Shown here piece after piece: positions 11,544-22,429 of a DNA stretch of 64,000 nt (the stretch's first letter is position 1; each line of letters begins with the position of its first letter). Below the pieces are notes generated by a model that saw only the letters and a program-made list of their open reading frames with translations, did no database searches and was not told the origin of the DNA. The position numbers were made by a program, and so were the translations under genes. This DNA is from Neurospora crassa OR74A (taxonomy: Eukaryota; Ascomycota; Sordariomycetes; Sordariales; Sordariaceae), in contig NC_026503.1 in assembly GCF_000182925.2 (NCBI RefSeq), positions 3,100,001-3,164,000 on the forward strand, given 5' to 3'.

Positions 11544-14090
11544 ATGGCGCCCTCCCAAAAGCGCAAAGCGATCGACGACGATTTCATCCTCACCATTTCC
11601 GACAATGAAGAAGACATCCCACTAGAAGAGGAGCAAGAAGTTGTACCCAGGAAGAAGGCCAAGACGGCCACACAACAATCGAACAAGCAAAAGAAGAAGA
11701 ACAACAAGAAGTCCAAGAAACAGCAACAGACTGAAGATGACGACGACGAAGCCGAAACAAAAGAAGACGACGCCGCCGACCTCGGCATCTGGGGCGACAA
11801 CGACGAAGACGACGGCGCCATGGATACCGAGTTCCAGTTCGTTGTCGACGGCCAGAACGAAGTGGACGCCGAGTTCGACGGCTGGGGTTTCGAGGGCGCG
11901 CACAAGGGTGTTGTGAAGGGCGCCAACGCGGGCGGGGACAAGAAGGCTGTGGATATCGATGAGATTATCAGAAGGAGGAGAGAGAGGAAGGCTGCTAAGG
12001 AGGGGAAAACCACGGCGACAAAAGAGGAGGAGGATAAGATGGAGGTTGATGAGGAAGAAGACGACATAGAAGAGATTGATGTGGATTTGGATGATGATGA
12101 GGATGGTGTCTTGGCTGACGATGCTTTTGGTATGGGTGTTGGGTCGGACGTGGAAGAGGAGGAGGAGAAGCAGGATGCGAAGATGGGGGGTGTTGATGGG
12201 GAGGATGAGGATAGTGAGGGTGAAGATGGGGAGAAGAAGGGAGAGGATGAAGACGAGGGCGATGCGTCGGATGATGACTCGGTTGCTACGGCCGTTGAGC
12301 ATCCTGATGATGTGCAGTCATCGGATGATGAAGAGGGTATTGATGAGGAGGAGGAGGCCAAGATGAAGGAGTTCTTTGCGCCGGAGGAGGAGAATCAGCC
12401 TAAGAAGAAGGGCGAGATGTCTTCGTTCCAGGAGATGTCTCTCTCCCGTCCTATCCTTCGCGGTCTTACTTCCGTGGGCTTCACCAAGCCGACGCCCATT
12501 CAGGCCAAGACCATCCCCATTTCGCTTATGGGTAAGGATGTCGTCGGTGGTGCCGTCACCGGTTCCGGTAAGACGGCCGCCTTCGTCGTTCCCATCCTTG
12601 AGCGTCTCCTCTACCGTCCCAAGAAGGTTCCCACCACCCGCGTCGTTATTCTTACGCCCACCCGTGAGTTGGCTATCCAGTGTCACGCTGTCGCTGTCAA
12701 GCTCGCCAGCCATACCGACATCAAGTTCTGTCTGGCTGTCGGTGGTCTCAGTCTGAAGGTGCAAGAGGCCGAGCTCCGTCTTCGCCCGGATGTGGTCATT
12801 GCCACTCCTGGTCGTTTCATCGATCACATGCGCAACTCTGCCAGCTTCGCCGTCGACACCATCGAGATTCTCGTCCTCGATGAAGCCGATCGCATGCTCG
12901 AGGACGGTTTCGCGGACGAGTTGAACGAGATTCTTACCACCCTTCCCAAGTCCCGCCAGACCATGCTGTTCTCTGCCACCATGACGTCGTCTGTCGACAG
13001 GCTCATTCGCGCCGGTCTCAACAAGCCTGTGCGCATCATGGCCGATTCGCAGAAGAAGACTGCCGGTACGCTTGTTCAAGAGTTTGTCCGTCTCAGACCC
13101 GGTCGCGAATCGAAGAGGGAAGGATATCTGTTGCACATCTGCAAGACTATCTACACGGAGCGTGTCATTATCTTCTTCAGACAAAAGAAGATTGCGCACA
13201 AGATGAGGATCATCTTTGGTCTGTTTGGATTGTCGTGCGCCGAGTTGCACGGTAGCATGAACCAGGCTCAGGTATGTTTACGATTTACGATGCTCCAGAT
13301 GGATGAGTGATACTAACAGGATCCATAGCGTATTCAAAGTGTCGAGGACTTCAGAGATGGAAAGGTCAACTTCCTCCTTGCCACCGATCTCGCCTCACGT
13401 GGTCTTGATATCAAGGGTGTCGACACCGTCATCAACTACGAGGCTCCCCAGACCCCCGAGATCTACGTCCATCGTGTCGGTCGTACAGCGCGTGCGGGCC
13501 GCAGCGGTACCGCTATTACCCTGGCTGCTGAGCCCGATCGCAAGGTCGTCAAGGCTGCCGTCAAGGCCGGCAAGTCTCAGGGCGCCAAGATCAGCAGTCG
13601 CATCATCGATCCCGCGGACGCCGACAAGTGGCAGGCCGAGATCGACGAGTTGGAAGATGAGATTGAGGAGATTATGCAGGAAGAGAAGGAGGAAAAGCAG
13701 CTGCAGAACATGGAGATGCAGGTCAAGAAGGGCGAGAACATGATCAAGTACGAGGACGAGATCAGCTCGAGGCCCAAGCGCACGTGGTTCGAGACGCAGG
13801 AGGACAAGAAGAAGGCCAAGGCGGCGGGCCGGGCCGAGCTCAACGGCGTCAGGGACAAGCTCAAGTCCAAGAACGAGGGCAAGTTGAGCAACAAGGACAG
13901 GAAGAAGCTCGACACCATGCAAGAGCGCAAGCAGGAGAGGACATACAAGAAGGGCAGCGCCGAGAGAGCCGGTAAGGGCGCGGTGCTGAACCTCAAGAAG
14001 GTCGTCAAGAAGGTGGGACGGTCTGCTGGGCCTAAGAAGAAGGGCGGCAATGCTGGTAAGGGTGGTAAGGGCAAGGGCAGGAGAAAGTAA
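11544..14090 (+). CDS. drs1: ATP-dependent DEAD-box RNA helicase DRS1 (2 exons)
   Basis: Exons 11544-13271 and 13329-14090 encode 829 residues; the intron has a GTATGT donor and a perfect TACTAAC branch point. DRS1 acts in the nucleolus in maturation of 27S pre-rRNA and 60S subunits (family knowledge). Visible motifs: Q motif ending [13 protein letters not shown], motif I AVTGSGKT (near residue 335), [12 protein letters not shown], motif [15 protein letters not shown] (near 442), [12 protein letters not shown], then after the intron [13 protein letters not shown] and [11 protein letters not shown]. The N-terminal third is strongly acidic with KKKNNKK-type basic patches. The C terminus is a Lys-rich tail ending [10 protein letters not shown], as expected for a nucleolar protein. 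The acidic region (12000-12400) creates long but meaningless open frames on the opposite strand. The intron splits the helicase C domain. Confidence 0.97.
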
Positions 14091-15355
14091 ATGTGAGGAG
14101 CACGATTCTGTTGTTGTTGTTGAGTTTCTAAATGTAATTGAGCTTCAAGCTAAGTCTAGTGTGCTTTTGATACCCGAGTGGGCAAAAAGAAATAAGAAGC
14201 TGTCTGATGATGTTGTCTGCTTCCCTCAGCAAAGAGAGTCGTGATCATCAAGGTCAGACTTGCCTCTTCACATGGGACTATGATTGGGTGTGGAGTTGCG
14301 GATCAGGGGGCCTTGCGGCGAGCTCGACTGACCCACCCAGAAGCTGGACCCTGGGTGTCACGGCGGCAGGTACGGGTGACGTAAACGGAAGTGATTTGTC
14401 TCTTGCCATGGATGATGTCTCTGAATAACAGGCAGCTGCAATTGACATGAAAACTCCTCGGGGCGTAATCCATCCATCCACTTTTTCCACCTCTTTCTTG
14501 TCTCTTCACTTTTCGATTCGCGCGTGTGAACAAAGTTTGGCTTCAGGCAGCCACAGAGATCAATAGACTCGATCAGCTCAGCTCCAGTCCAGTAACAGCG
14601 GTCAACTGCCACCGGCTTAGCATTTCCAACCTGCATTTCTCAACATCTTATATATCCCACTTCGCCCTCTCTTCACTTTACATACTTCGATAAACCAAAT
14701 CGCTCCATTTGGTCGGTACAACCAACTACCATACCGAATTGAAGAAAAGCTACAATAGCGCAGGTTGCCTCAATCCCCGTATCCTCGACCGAACAATTTC
14801 CTTCCCAACGAGCCGTCCTTCAAGCCTTGGTTCTCCCAGCCAAGCAAGGCTTCGGAGGCAACCCAGCAATCCACGAAACTGGCGCTTTTCCCCTTCCTGC
14901 GACGCCTCTTTGGCCCTCGCGCACACACCCGATCGACTCTCGTCCGATATCTCTTGCCCTCGACCGTCCGCGACCGATACCGCGAACACCTGTTCAACTT
15001 CCGCCACCGTACCCTCCCGCGACACAAGGTTCGATTGCAGACGAGGATATACCGGTTCATCCTTGAACGAAGAAGGAAGAAACAGGCGGGTGGGAGATTG
15101 GTGGATATCATCCGCCGCCAGAGCCGGCGGTTGGTGTATGGGACCGGTGGTGGTGCCGGCGTCAGGAAGAGTATTGGCATAGGTAGAGCGAGCGGTGGCG
15201 GACTCGGCCCGGGACTTGTTGGGAGGAGGTCTTTACCTTGGAAGCAACAACGATTACTACGAGATCGAGAAGAGACAAGCAACACGAACACGAACGGACC
15301 CGACGACAGCCAAGCTCAAGCGCCGTCGCAGCGCAAAACCGACGCCAACGACAAG
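14091..15355. promoter_or_regulatory. Spacer and long open leader upstream of APP1-like gene
   Basis: The first 600 bases show nothing. From about 14765 the APP1 frame is open without a stop to the first in-frame ATG at 15356, roughly 197 codons. That open stretch encodes a basic Arg-rich sequence but has no ATG of its own. It could be an exon whose start codon lies in an upstream exon, or a long leader that happens to be open. Confidence 0.4.
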
Positions 15356-17920
15356 ATGACGTCCCCATACACCCACGGCTACACCGGCCAGTATGGCGCC
15401 AACGAACAACCATATGAATCCGGTTCCCGCCGCCGAAAACTCGCCGCCATGGCCGGCAGCGTCTACCGCGCCGGCGTAGCGGCTGCCTCCGAGATCCGCG
15501 AGCAATACAGCCAAACTCGCCTGACGCGCGACATGGGCGATGGATCGCCAGAGCAGGTGCACATCCCGGGTGCGTTCCCGGAGGTACCTATTATTCACAA
15601 GGGACAGGAGCAGTTGATTTTGTTTCCTTCGTACGCAAAGCGGCATGTCAAGGGTATTCACCTGCCTAGGCGGCCTTCGGACTTGGGCGGGAATGCGTAC
15701 GGCACACCGAACGGAGGCGGGAACGGTATTGGCCCTGGAGTGGATGAGCGGGATTACTGGACAGCAGAGTGGAACAGGCATGAGGATGAGAAGGCTGTGG
15801 TGGATGTGGACATTCGAGGCTGGATTTATATGCCACCTAAGGGTCCGATGTCGAGGAAGAATCGCATGGTGATGGGGGTTGCGAGAAGGCTGAGCGGGCT
15901 ACCACAGACTGCAGCGCTGCAGGCAGGTGCAGGGCCGCAACAGGGAGGCGGTGATTTGCGGAGGACGGTGACTGATCTGGAAGGGCTTGGGGAAGAGGAA
16001 AGGATCGCGAAGGAGGCGAGGGAGATTGAACGGAGAGGACAGGGCGAGAAGGAAGCGGCTATCAGAGGCGAGTACAGTGAGCGGCCTAGGGCTGATGATA
16101 TGGATGATGGGTTTGGCGCAATGAGGCAACGACGCTCGCCATCGCCACCGAATTCGACAGCGCCGGTGAGGACGAACTCCGGCTTGGGGGCATTTCCCTC
16201 GGAGATGACGGAGGCGGAATTGGCGGCTGCGAACGCGAGTCTGAATGCGCGGTTGGCGCCGTTCATGGCTACGCCGCTGGTCGGGTTGCCTATCACGCTC
16301 TTCTTCTACAACGATCAGCGGTCCAAGTCCAAGACGATTGAGACGAATGCGTCAGGTCACTTTATCGCTCGCGTACCGTTGGACTTTGTCCCGACACACT
16401 TCCGAGTGCTTGCCAACGAGAACATCTCAACCACCCAGCCTGTCGAGGTTATCGAGCCAAGGGGAGTCAGTTTAATCAGCGATGTCGACGACACCATTAA
16501 GCGATCGAATATTAATGGTGGTGCCAGGGAGATTTTCAGGAATACCTTCGTCCGTGAATTGGCGGATCAGACTATTGACGGTGTCAAAGAGCTATATACT
16601 TCTCTGCACAATATGGGAGTGAAGCTGCATTATGTTTCCAACAGTCCGTGGCAACTGTACCCCGTGTTGGCGACCTTCTTCCACAAAGCTGGGTTACCTC
16701 CTGGCTCGATAGACTTGAAGCAGTACAGCGGTATGCTGCAGGGTATCTTTGAGCCAGTTGCCGAAAGAAAGAAGGGTACTCTGGAGAGGATATTACGCGA
16801 CTTTCCTGAAAGGAAGTTTCTCCTTGTGGGCGACAGCGGAGAGGCTGACCTGGAGGTTTACACTGACCTGGCGCTGGCTTATCCCGGTAGGATATTGGCC
16901 GTGTTCATAAGAGATGTCACCACACCCGAGCAGGTGGACATGGGGTATTTCACTTCGAACACACAGGCTACGGACAGGAACAATGGACTTGAGAGAAGCG
17001 ACAGCGGCAGGAGGAGAGCACAGACTATGCGGGCTGCTACGGCCACGAACACTAGAGACGTGGCGCCACCGCCGCCGAAACTTCCGCCACGGTCGTCTCC
17101 TCAGCCTAAGGGGCCCATCATGGGTGATCTAATTGATCTATCGGATGACCCCCCTCAACAGCCTGCTTATGACCCTCGAACAAGCAGTCTCAACGCCATG
17201 CATGCCAGTAGATCAACAGGTGACATACCGCAAAGGAAAGGCCCACCACCACGTCCTGCCAAACCCACAGCACTACGCAGCTCGCCAGCAGAGATCAATA
17301 CCGGCGGTGCTCCTCCCCCTCTGCCACCAAAGCCCCGCGAATCTCCCCGTCCAAACACTTCGCATCAGAACTCCTCAGCATCAGCGTCAGCGCCCGGGTC
17401 AGGATCAGGATCCAGAGGTCCCGCCCCTCCCCCTCCACCACCCCGTCGCACCAGCACCGTCAACCTTTCCCAATCCCAGTCACGACAATCCCAACAACCA
17501 CCCCTCCCCCCACCTCGCCGCGTCCAGACCACCAACTCCTCCTCCTACGATTCCGACACTGACGAATGGGGTCTTCCCCTTCCCCTTGAGAATCGCACTT
17601 TGGGAAGTGGCAATGGTGGTCGCTCCAACACCTTCCTCCCCGTCCGGCCCGCTACTTCTTACGACACCATGAACGGGGTCAACGGCGCGTCTGTGTATGC
17701 CACTAATAACTCCGCTTCAGGAGGAGGTGCGAACTCGCCGGTGAACAAAAAGTTGGAGATTTGGCTGAGACGATTGGCAGAGGCACATGAGCTGTTGGAA
17801 AAGCAGGGGGTCAAGTTGTATACGTGGAGAGAGGGGAGGGATGTGGTGGCGGAAGCGGAGGGGATTGTCAGGGAAGCGATGAGGGGGTTTAACCAAGGGG
17901 TGGGAGGGAGGAGGTCATAG
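15356..17920 (+). CDS. app1: APP1-type phosphatidate phosphatase with SH3-binding tail
   Basis: 854 residues from the first in-frame ATG. The catalytic domain contains LISDVDDTIKRSNI near residue 372, the DxDxT motif of the HAD/lipin-like superfamily, followed by LHYVSNSPWQLYPVL and a later FLLVGDSGEADLEVY segment, all typical of the APP1 catalytic domain. Yeast App1 dephosphorylates phosphatidate to diacylglycerol at cortical actin patches and binds SH3 proteins of the endocytic machinery. Here the C-terminal 300 residues are rich in PPPxLPPR, PPPRPAKP and PPPPPPRR motifs, which fits the same partners. An N-terminal alpha/beta region (residues 20-120) precedes the enzyme domain. The frame stays open about 197 codons upstream of the chosen ATG, so a longer isoform with an upstream exon is possible. 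Confidence 0.88.
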   Translation: MTSPYTHGYTGQYGANEQPYESGSRRRKLAAMAGSVYRAGVAAASEIREQYSQTRLTRDMGDGSPEQVHIPGAFPEVPIIHKGQEQLILFPSYAKRHVKGIHLPRRPSDLGGNAYGTPNGGGNGIGPGVDERDYWTAEWNRHEDEKAVVDVDIRGWIYMPPKGPMSRKNRMVMGVARRLSGLPQTAALQAGAGPQQGGGDLRRTVTDLEGLGEEERIAKEAREIERRGQGEKEAAIRGEYSERPRADDMDDGFGAMRQRRSPSPPNSTAPVRTNSGLGAFPSEMTEAELAAANASLNARLAPFMATPLVGLPITLFFYNDQRSKSKTIETNASGHFIARVPLDFVPTHFRVLANENISTTQPVEVIEPRGVSLISDVDDTIKRSNINGGAREIFRNTFVRELADQTIDGVKELYTSLHNMGVKLHYVSNSPWQLYPVLATFFHKAGLPPGSIDLKQYSGMLQGIFEPVAERKKGTLERILRDFPERKFLLVGDSGEADLEVYTDLALAYPGRILAVFIRDVTTPEQVDMGYFTSNTQATDRNNGLERSDSGRRRAQTMRAATATNTRDVAPPPPKLPPRSSPQPKGPIMGDLIDLSDDPPQQPAYDPRTSSLNAMHASRSTGDIPQRKGPPPRPAKPTALRSSPAEINTGGAPPPLPPKPRESPRPNTSHQNSSASASAPGSGSGSRGPAPPPPPPRRTSTVNLSQSQSRQSQQPPLPPPRRVQTTNSSSYDSDTDEWGLPLPLENRTLGSGNGGRSNTFLPVRPATSYDTMNGVNGASVYATNNSASGGGANSPVNKKLEIWLRRLAEAHELLEKQGVKLYTWREGRDVVAEAEGIVREAMRGFNQGVGGRRS

Positions 17921-18849
17921 TGTGATGGCTGTGTTGATGGCCCTGGAGATGTTGTTGAGGTGGAGGAGGTTATCTGGGATGCGGATTTGTATGTTTATGG
18001 GGATGGGAAACGAAGTGATAGGGGTGGGAAGTGGTATGGTTTGAGGTCTTATAAGTATACCCATCGCGATAGTAAGGACCGGAGGAGGGCAAGGTGGTCT
18101 ACGGGTATTGTGGGAAATATGTTAGGCCGTTGAGGGCAAAGCACAGAGGGATCATCGTGGAATGATGGGCGAAGCATCGAAGAGATTGGTATATATTGGT
18201 AATATATAGACAAACCTTTTATTCTTAAAAGCGGGTGAAGAAAGCTGCTTTGCGATCACTCTTTGAAGTCATTCAACACCCAAGCAACTACTTCATACTT
18301 GCGACTATCCTTTGTTTACTTTGTCAGGGCTTCCGGCCGGTGCAAGCCGCGCACCGTACGTCGTCCGGAACCTCGGCGCCGGCCCCAGCAATTAGATCCC
18401 GGCCTTGCGTGGACCCCGGCAATCACAAGCGGAATAGACGCCGCGCTATCCCCGCTTTCCCCCGCAGACCCAGATATTTCCGCCGAATGCCGAGATGGTG
18501 TCATGGAATGATTGGAACGATGGCAACTCGGCAGGGACACCGTGTTGATCGCGGCTCAGGATATAGGTCGGATTTCTTTGGCATTTTATATAAGAGGCAG
18601 TAATACCTTATCTTCATTTGTCGGTGACCAACCACAAACAAACCAGGCCTGAAGACCACAGCGCTACATCGCAGACGGACGACGACATCCATTCTTCGGC
18701 TTACACACGTCTTACAAACACTTCAAGTGCGTCACCGATCGAAACCCTTGTTCTTACTTCCCATTACCAATCCGTTGATCGTCAACCCCTCCTCGTCATC
18801 GAGCACTCGCCTTTTTACCCCCACGAGAATCCTTCCCCATCCGGCATTC
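17921..18849. other. Intergenic spacer and leader of flavin-reductase-like gene
   Basis: No gene is supported. Bases 18600-18849 are C/A/T-rich, leader-like and open in the frame of the next gene, but lack an in-frame ATG before 18850. Confidence 0.45.
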
Positions 18850-19950
18850 ATGCCGACCTCCAAGGTTCTCACATCAGCAACCAACTTTATCAAACCTTGG
18901 ACTCTATCAAAACTTCATCATAAACACTTTCCAGGCCTCACTTCACTCTTCACCAAATTTTCAAGGTCCAAGTCAACCCACGGATTCACAAACCCCGCCA
19001 AAATGTCCACCGAACCATCCGCCGCCGAAAAGAGCGCCGCCTTCGAGAAGGTCCTCAAGCGCAACCCTCACGGCGACTTCAAAGCCGTCGAAGCCTCTCG
19101 GCCCGCGTTCGACCCCTCTCCCAAATTCACCTACTTCCAAACCCCCCAACCAGACTGGGCTTACGGCTCGGGCGCCAACTCTCTTGCTGCTTCTGCCTCT
19201 GCCGAGACCAAGAAGAAGGACGAGCAGCAGCACATCGTCGTCGACCCCTACACCGAAGGCCGCCCGCCCGCATTCAACTACAAACTGCTCATCTCCGCCA
19301 TCGTCCCCCGCCCCATTGCCTTGGTGTCCACCCGCTCTGCCGACGGCACGACCGAAAACCTGGCTCCCTTTTCGTACTTCCAAGTCATCTCGCACGACCC
19401 GCCCCTCTTCACCTTGGGCTTCGCCTCGCCGCTCACCCCGGCCTCGCGCGCCAAGGACTCGTTGCGCATCCTGCACGAGACGGGCGAGTGCGTCATCAAT
19501 CTGATGTCCACCCCGTTCCTCGAGGCAGCTAATTCGTGCAGCACCAACGCCCCCTTGGGCGTGTCGGAGTGGGTGATTAGCGGGCTGACGCCCGTGTATG
19601 ATACGCAGACGGTGAAGGCTGCAAGAGCAAAGGAGGCCGTGTTTGCGGTGGAGTGCAAGTTGGTGCATGTCAAGGAGTTTGAGTCCCGCTCGAAGCCGGG
19701 GGAGACGGGGTCGACGCTGGTGGTGGTGGAGGGGACCAAGTTCTGGATTAAGGAGGGGGCGGTGAATGAGGAGTTGAATCAGATGGATCTAGATGTGTAT
19801 AAGCCTGTGTCTAGGTTGGGAGGGATTACGTATGGGTTGGTTAGGGAGGGTCTGGAGATTCCGAGACCGGATTTTGAGAAGGATATTGGGGGTATGGAGG
19901 GGTATGAGAAGCTTAAGAAGGCAAGGGAGGAAAGGAAGGAGAAGGAGTAA
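18850..19950 (+). CDS. Flavin-reductase-like FMN-binding split-barrel protein
   Basis: A single exon of 366 residues from the ATG at 18850, or 315 from the ATG at 19003. The core domain begins around residue 130 with LISAIVPRPIALVSTRSADG and continues NLAPFSYFQVISHDPPLFTLGFAS, the hallmark of the flavin reductase-like (flavoredoxin) split barrel that binds FMN. The segment DSLRILHETGECVINLMS is also typical. Substrate and redox partner are unknown. Translation from 18850 adds a 51-residue Lys/Arg/Ser/Thr-rich, acid-free leader that looks like a mitochondrial presequence; the second ATG (sequence MSTEPSAAEK) would give a cytosolic form. Both starts are plausible. The Lys/Glu-rich C terminus is unremarkable. 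Confidence 0.85.
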   Translation: MPTSKVLTSATNFIKPWTLSKLHHKHFPGLTSLFTKFSRSKSTHGFTNPAKMSTEPSAAEKSAAFEKVLKRNPHGDFKAVEASRPAFDPSPKFTYFQTPQPDWAYGSGANSLAASASAETKKKDEQQHIVVDPYTEGRPPAFNYKLLISAIVPRPIALVSTRSADGTTENLAPFSYFQVISHDPPLFTLGFASPLTPASRAKDSLRILHETGECVINLMSTPFLEAANSCSTNAPLGVSEWVISGLTPVYDTQTVKAARAKEAVFAVECKLVHVKEFESRSKPGETGSTLVVVEGTKFWIKEGAVNEELNQMDLDVYKPVSRLGGITYGLVREGLEIPRPDFEKDIGGMEGYEKLKKAREERKEKE

Positions 19951-22429
19951 TGGGGGCTGGTTTTTGCGGGTCTCTGATGAGATTTTCAAGTCCTATAGAG
20001 AGCGAGCGAGTCTGTGATAGAAAATAGAATAGAACAGCGAGATCGGCAGGTGGATATCAAGCAATGGATGATGGACATTTCACGTTCAGATTACATCGAT
20101 CAGAAGACCCCTGAGAAGAAACGGACAAGAAGGCGCAGTATACAGCAAGAAGCGTTGGAGGTCTGATACACATTCATACGACTTGCGACGCGTGAACAAT
20201 AGGAAAGGGAAAATGATCGGTAGAATACTTGATGAGCTTTTGCCTCAACTTCACATGAAACTGTGATGGCACATGCCAGCGCTTGTCAGTTCCTTGTGTG
20301 CTTCCATCTGACCTGGGGTCTTCCATCCCATCGCGCACTTGTATATTTGAACTCCGTCCCATCTTCCCACGTGTCTCTCTGGGCCCCCTCTATTTTGTAT
20401 ATCTTGGATACTTGGTGCTTTCCGTCAGATCTTTCGTGCAAGAGCCTTCAGTCATGTCCTTCACATGTGCGTCTCATTGGTCAGGCGGGCTCCGCACTGC
20501 TGGTAATATAATGTATCATACAATCGATATCTCTGGCTCGGTATAGACCAAGGAGATCCATTCCAATTTCTTGCGATTGGGCTTAGGCAGATAAGAATGC
20601 TCCTACCAGTACCTTGAAATCAGATGCTAGTTACCTGGAACATAGCCTCTACACTTGCTACACTAGGTAGCCTCTCGACATCATTCCTAGTTTCGGACCA
20701 TCATGACATGATATTGACCTGTCGTGTGATACCAATTCCGTGACCAATGGCCACTTCTTTGCGAAATCAAGAGGTATTCTACATTTCCATTGATGGGAGG
20801 GTCGCACAGCATAACCCAAAGACCGGTCGGGCCATTCGAGCACCACATTCCGAGTTTGTACAAAGACGAAGGACAGCTGGCCTAGTGGTTAGCATGATGC
20901 TGTTCTGGAATCCTGATAGGAGGCAAGAATGTGTTCAGCTGAATCGAAAGTTCTCTGGCCAAAGGTAGAGGAAGCCGTGGCCGCTGTTGTCTTGCGGGGA
21001 AACGCTACCTTCTTAGAGATAAAATGACAAAGAGGGTGTGAGAACTTGGCGACTCGCAGACGACGGGAAGTCGACGACCACGACCGACGGCAACTCCGTC
21101 GCACAGTGAACAACGGATGAAGAAGCTCCGACTCGCCTCGCGTTCGGCAACACTTGCGATATTCTTCCGTACGCACGGCACGGCACGGCGAGCCCGCGGG
21201 TTCGGGAGGCTTGTAAGCATGTCCAACACCGGAAAGATTTTATGTGAGCTCACGTCGAACGTGAAATTGAACCGTCCATACAATGTGTTTGCCTAGGTCC
21301 CGGCCTTCTTCCGGCGTCACAAAGGTCGCTCATGTGTCCAAGGAACAGGACCATGTTGCCGTCAGAGTGGGCGGGTTTGCTGCCGAGTACTAGATCTGGG
21401 GAACCCCGGATTGTTTGAGAGATCCAATGGATTGATAGATCTGATTTGACAGGCAGGACAAGGCGAGCATGGTATGTTGCTTGGTTGCTCCCACGTGCTT
21501 TTTTGCTGATGCGCTCCACTGTAGTGATGTAGTCTGATGTCGGCATCTTGGAAATGGAGACTTTGATGATAATGGGAATTTGTCAAGGGAAGATATCATC
21601 GCAAACTTTATGGATACCTACGAACGATTGTTGGTAAAGTTGAAATTGCAGAGGAGTCCAAGGTCGGGTCCTCGAGGTGACACCCCCACTAATCGAAGAT
21701 CCCTTCAGCGCTTTGACACCCAACTGAAGCACAGTGCCTCTGACGGGATTGAATGCTTTCCCTTCCACTCATGTTCCACAACCAGAATTCACTCACAATC
21801 TCTCTCCACTTTCACACTTCCAGGTTCCAATTCCATCACCAACCTCGACGGGACCCCCTTAACTTTTTCCTCTTTGTCCCATATCACGATATTTGACCAT
21901 CACCCTCATACACGACGAAAAGGCTTGAGTCCCGCTTACGGATTGTTGTTGTTGTACCACTCACAATCAAACACCCAAGTCTGTGTTACGGACGTACAGA
22001 GGGTGTCACCTCCAAAGCCTCGCTACACTACCTACCTACCTAGCTAGCTAGCGCATTTCCCCAACCTCCATAAGCCGAGCAAGATAGGGCTTCGCGTCTA
22101 TCATTCAAAGGGACAACAACCCCGTAATTCGATGGGTTGACCAGAGCATCTTGGCCATTTGCCATCAAGGGACTGATATTCTCAACAACAAGCGAAACCA
22201 TTGACGAATTGCGCATTCCCTTTGACCGGCTTATCCACGAGGCGCATCTGCTTTCATATCGATCCCATCTCATTCATCATCAATCAGGTCGCAAAGCCAA
22301 GACCCCGCCCGCTCCAAGTTCTCCGACACAAAACAAGCATCAAGACTCCACTCTCACCAACACCAAAAACCATATTTTGTTCATCGGCTCATTCGCCCAG
22401 CCTTTGAGAAGAAATCCATCTTTGTGGTC
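19951..22429. other. 2.5-kb intergenic region without a supported gene
   Basis: Only short, motif-free open frames are present, including one of 155 codons at 21580-22047. Near 22028-22052 there is a run of CTAC and CTAG units. The last 350 bases are C/A-rich and likely the leader of the phosphodiesterase gene. A noncoding transcript cannot be judged from sequence alone. Confidence 0.45.

Noticed and set aside
11453-12361. 302-codon minus-strand open frame opposite DRS1
   Set aside because: Ser-rich antisense image of the Asp/Glu-rich helicase N terminus.
12318-13250. 310-codon minus-strand open frame opposite the DRS1 core
   Set aside because: Antisense of the conserved helicase motifs; no own motifs.
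14709-15182. 157-codon frame overlapping the APP1 leader
   Set aside because: Starts without ATG and lacks motifs; the competing frame continues into APP1.
21580-22047. 155-codon plus-strand open frame
   Set aside because: Composition changes abruptly and resembles translated leader DNA; no motif.
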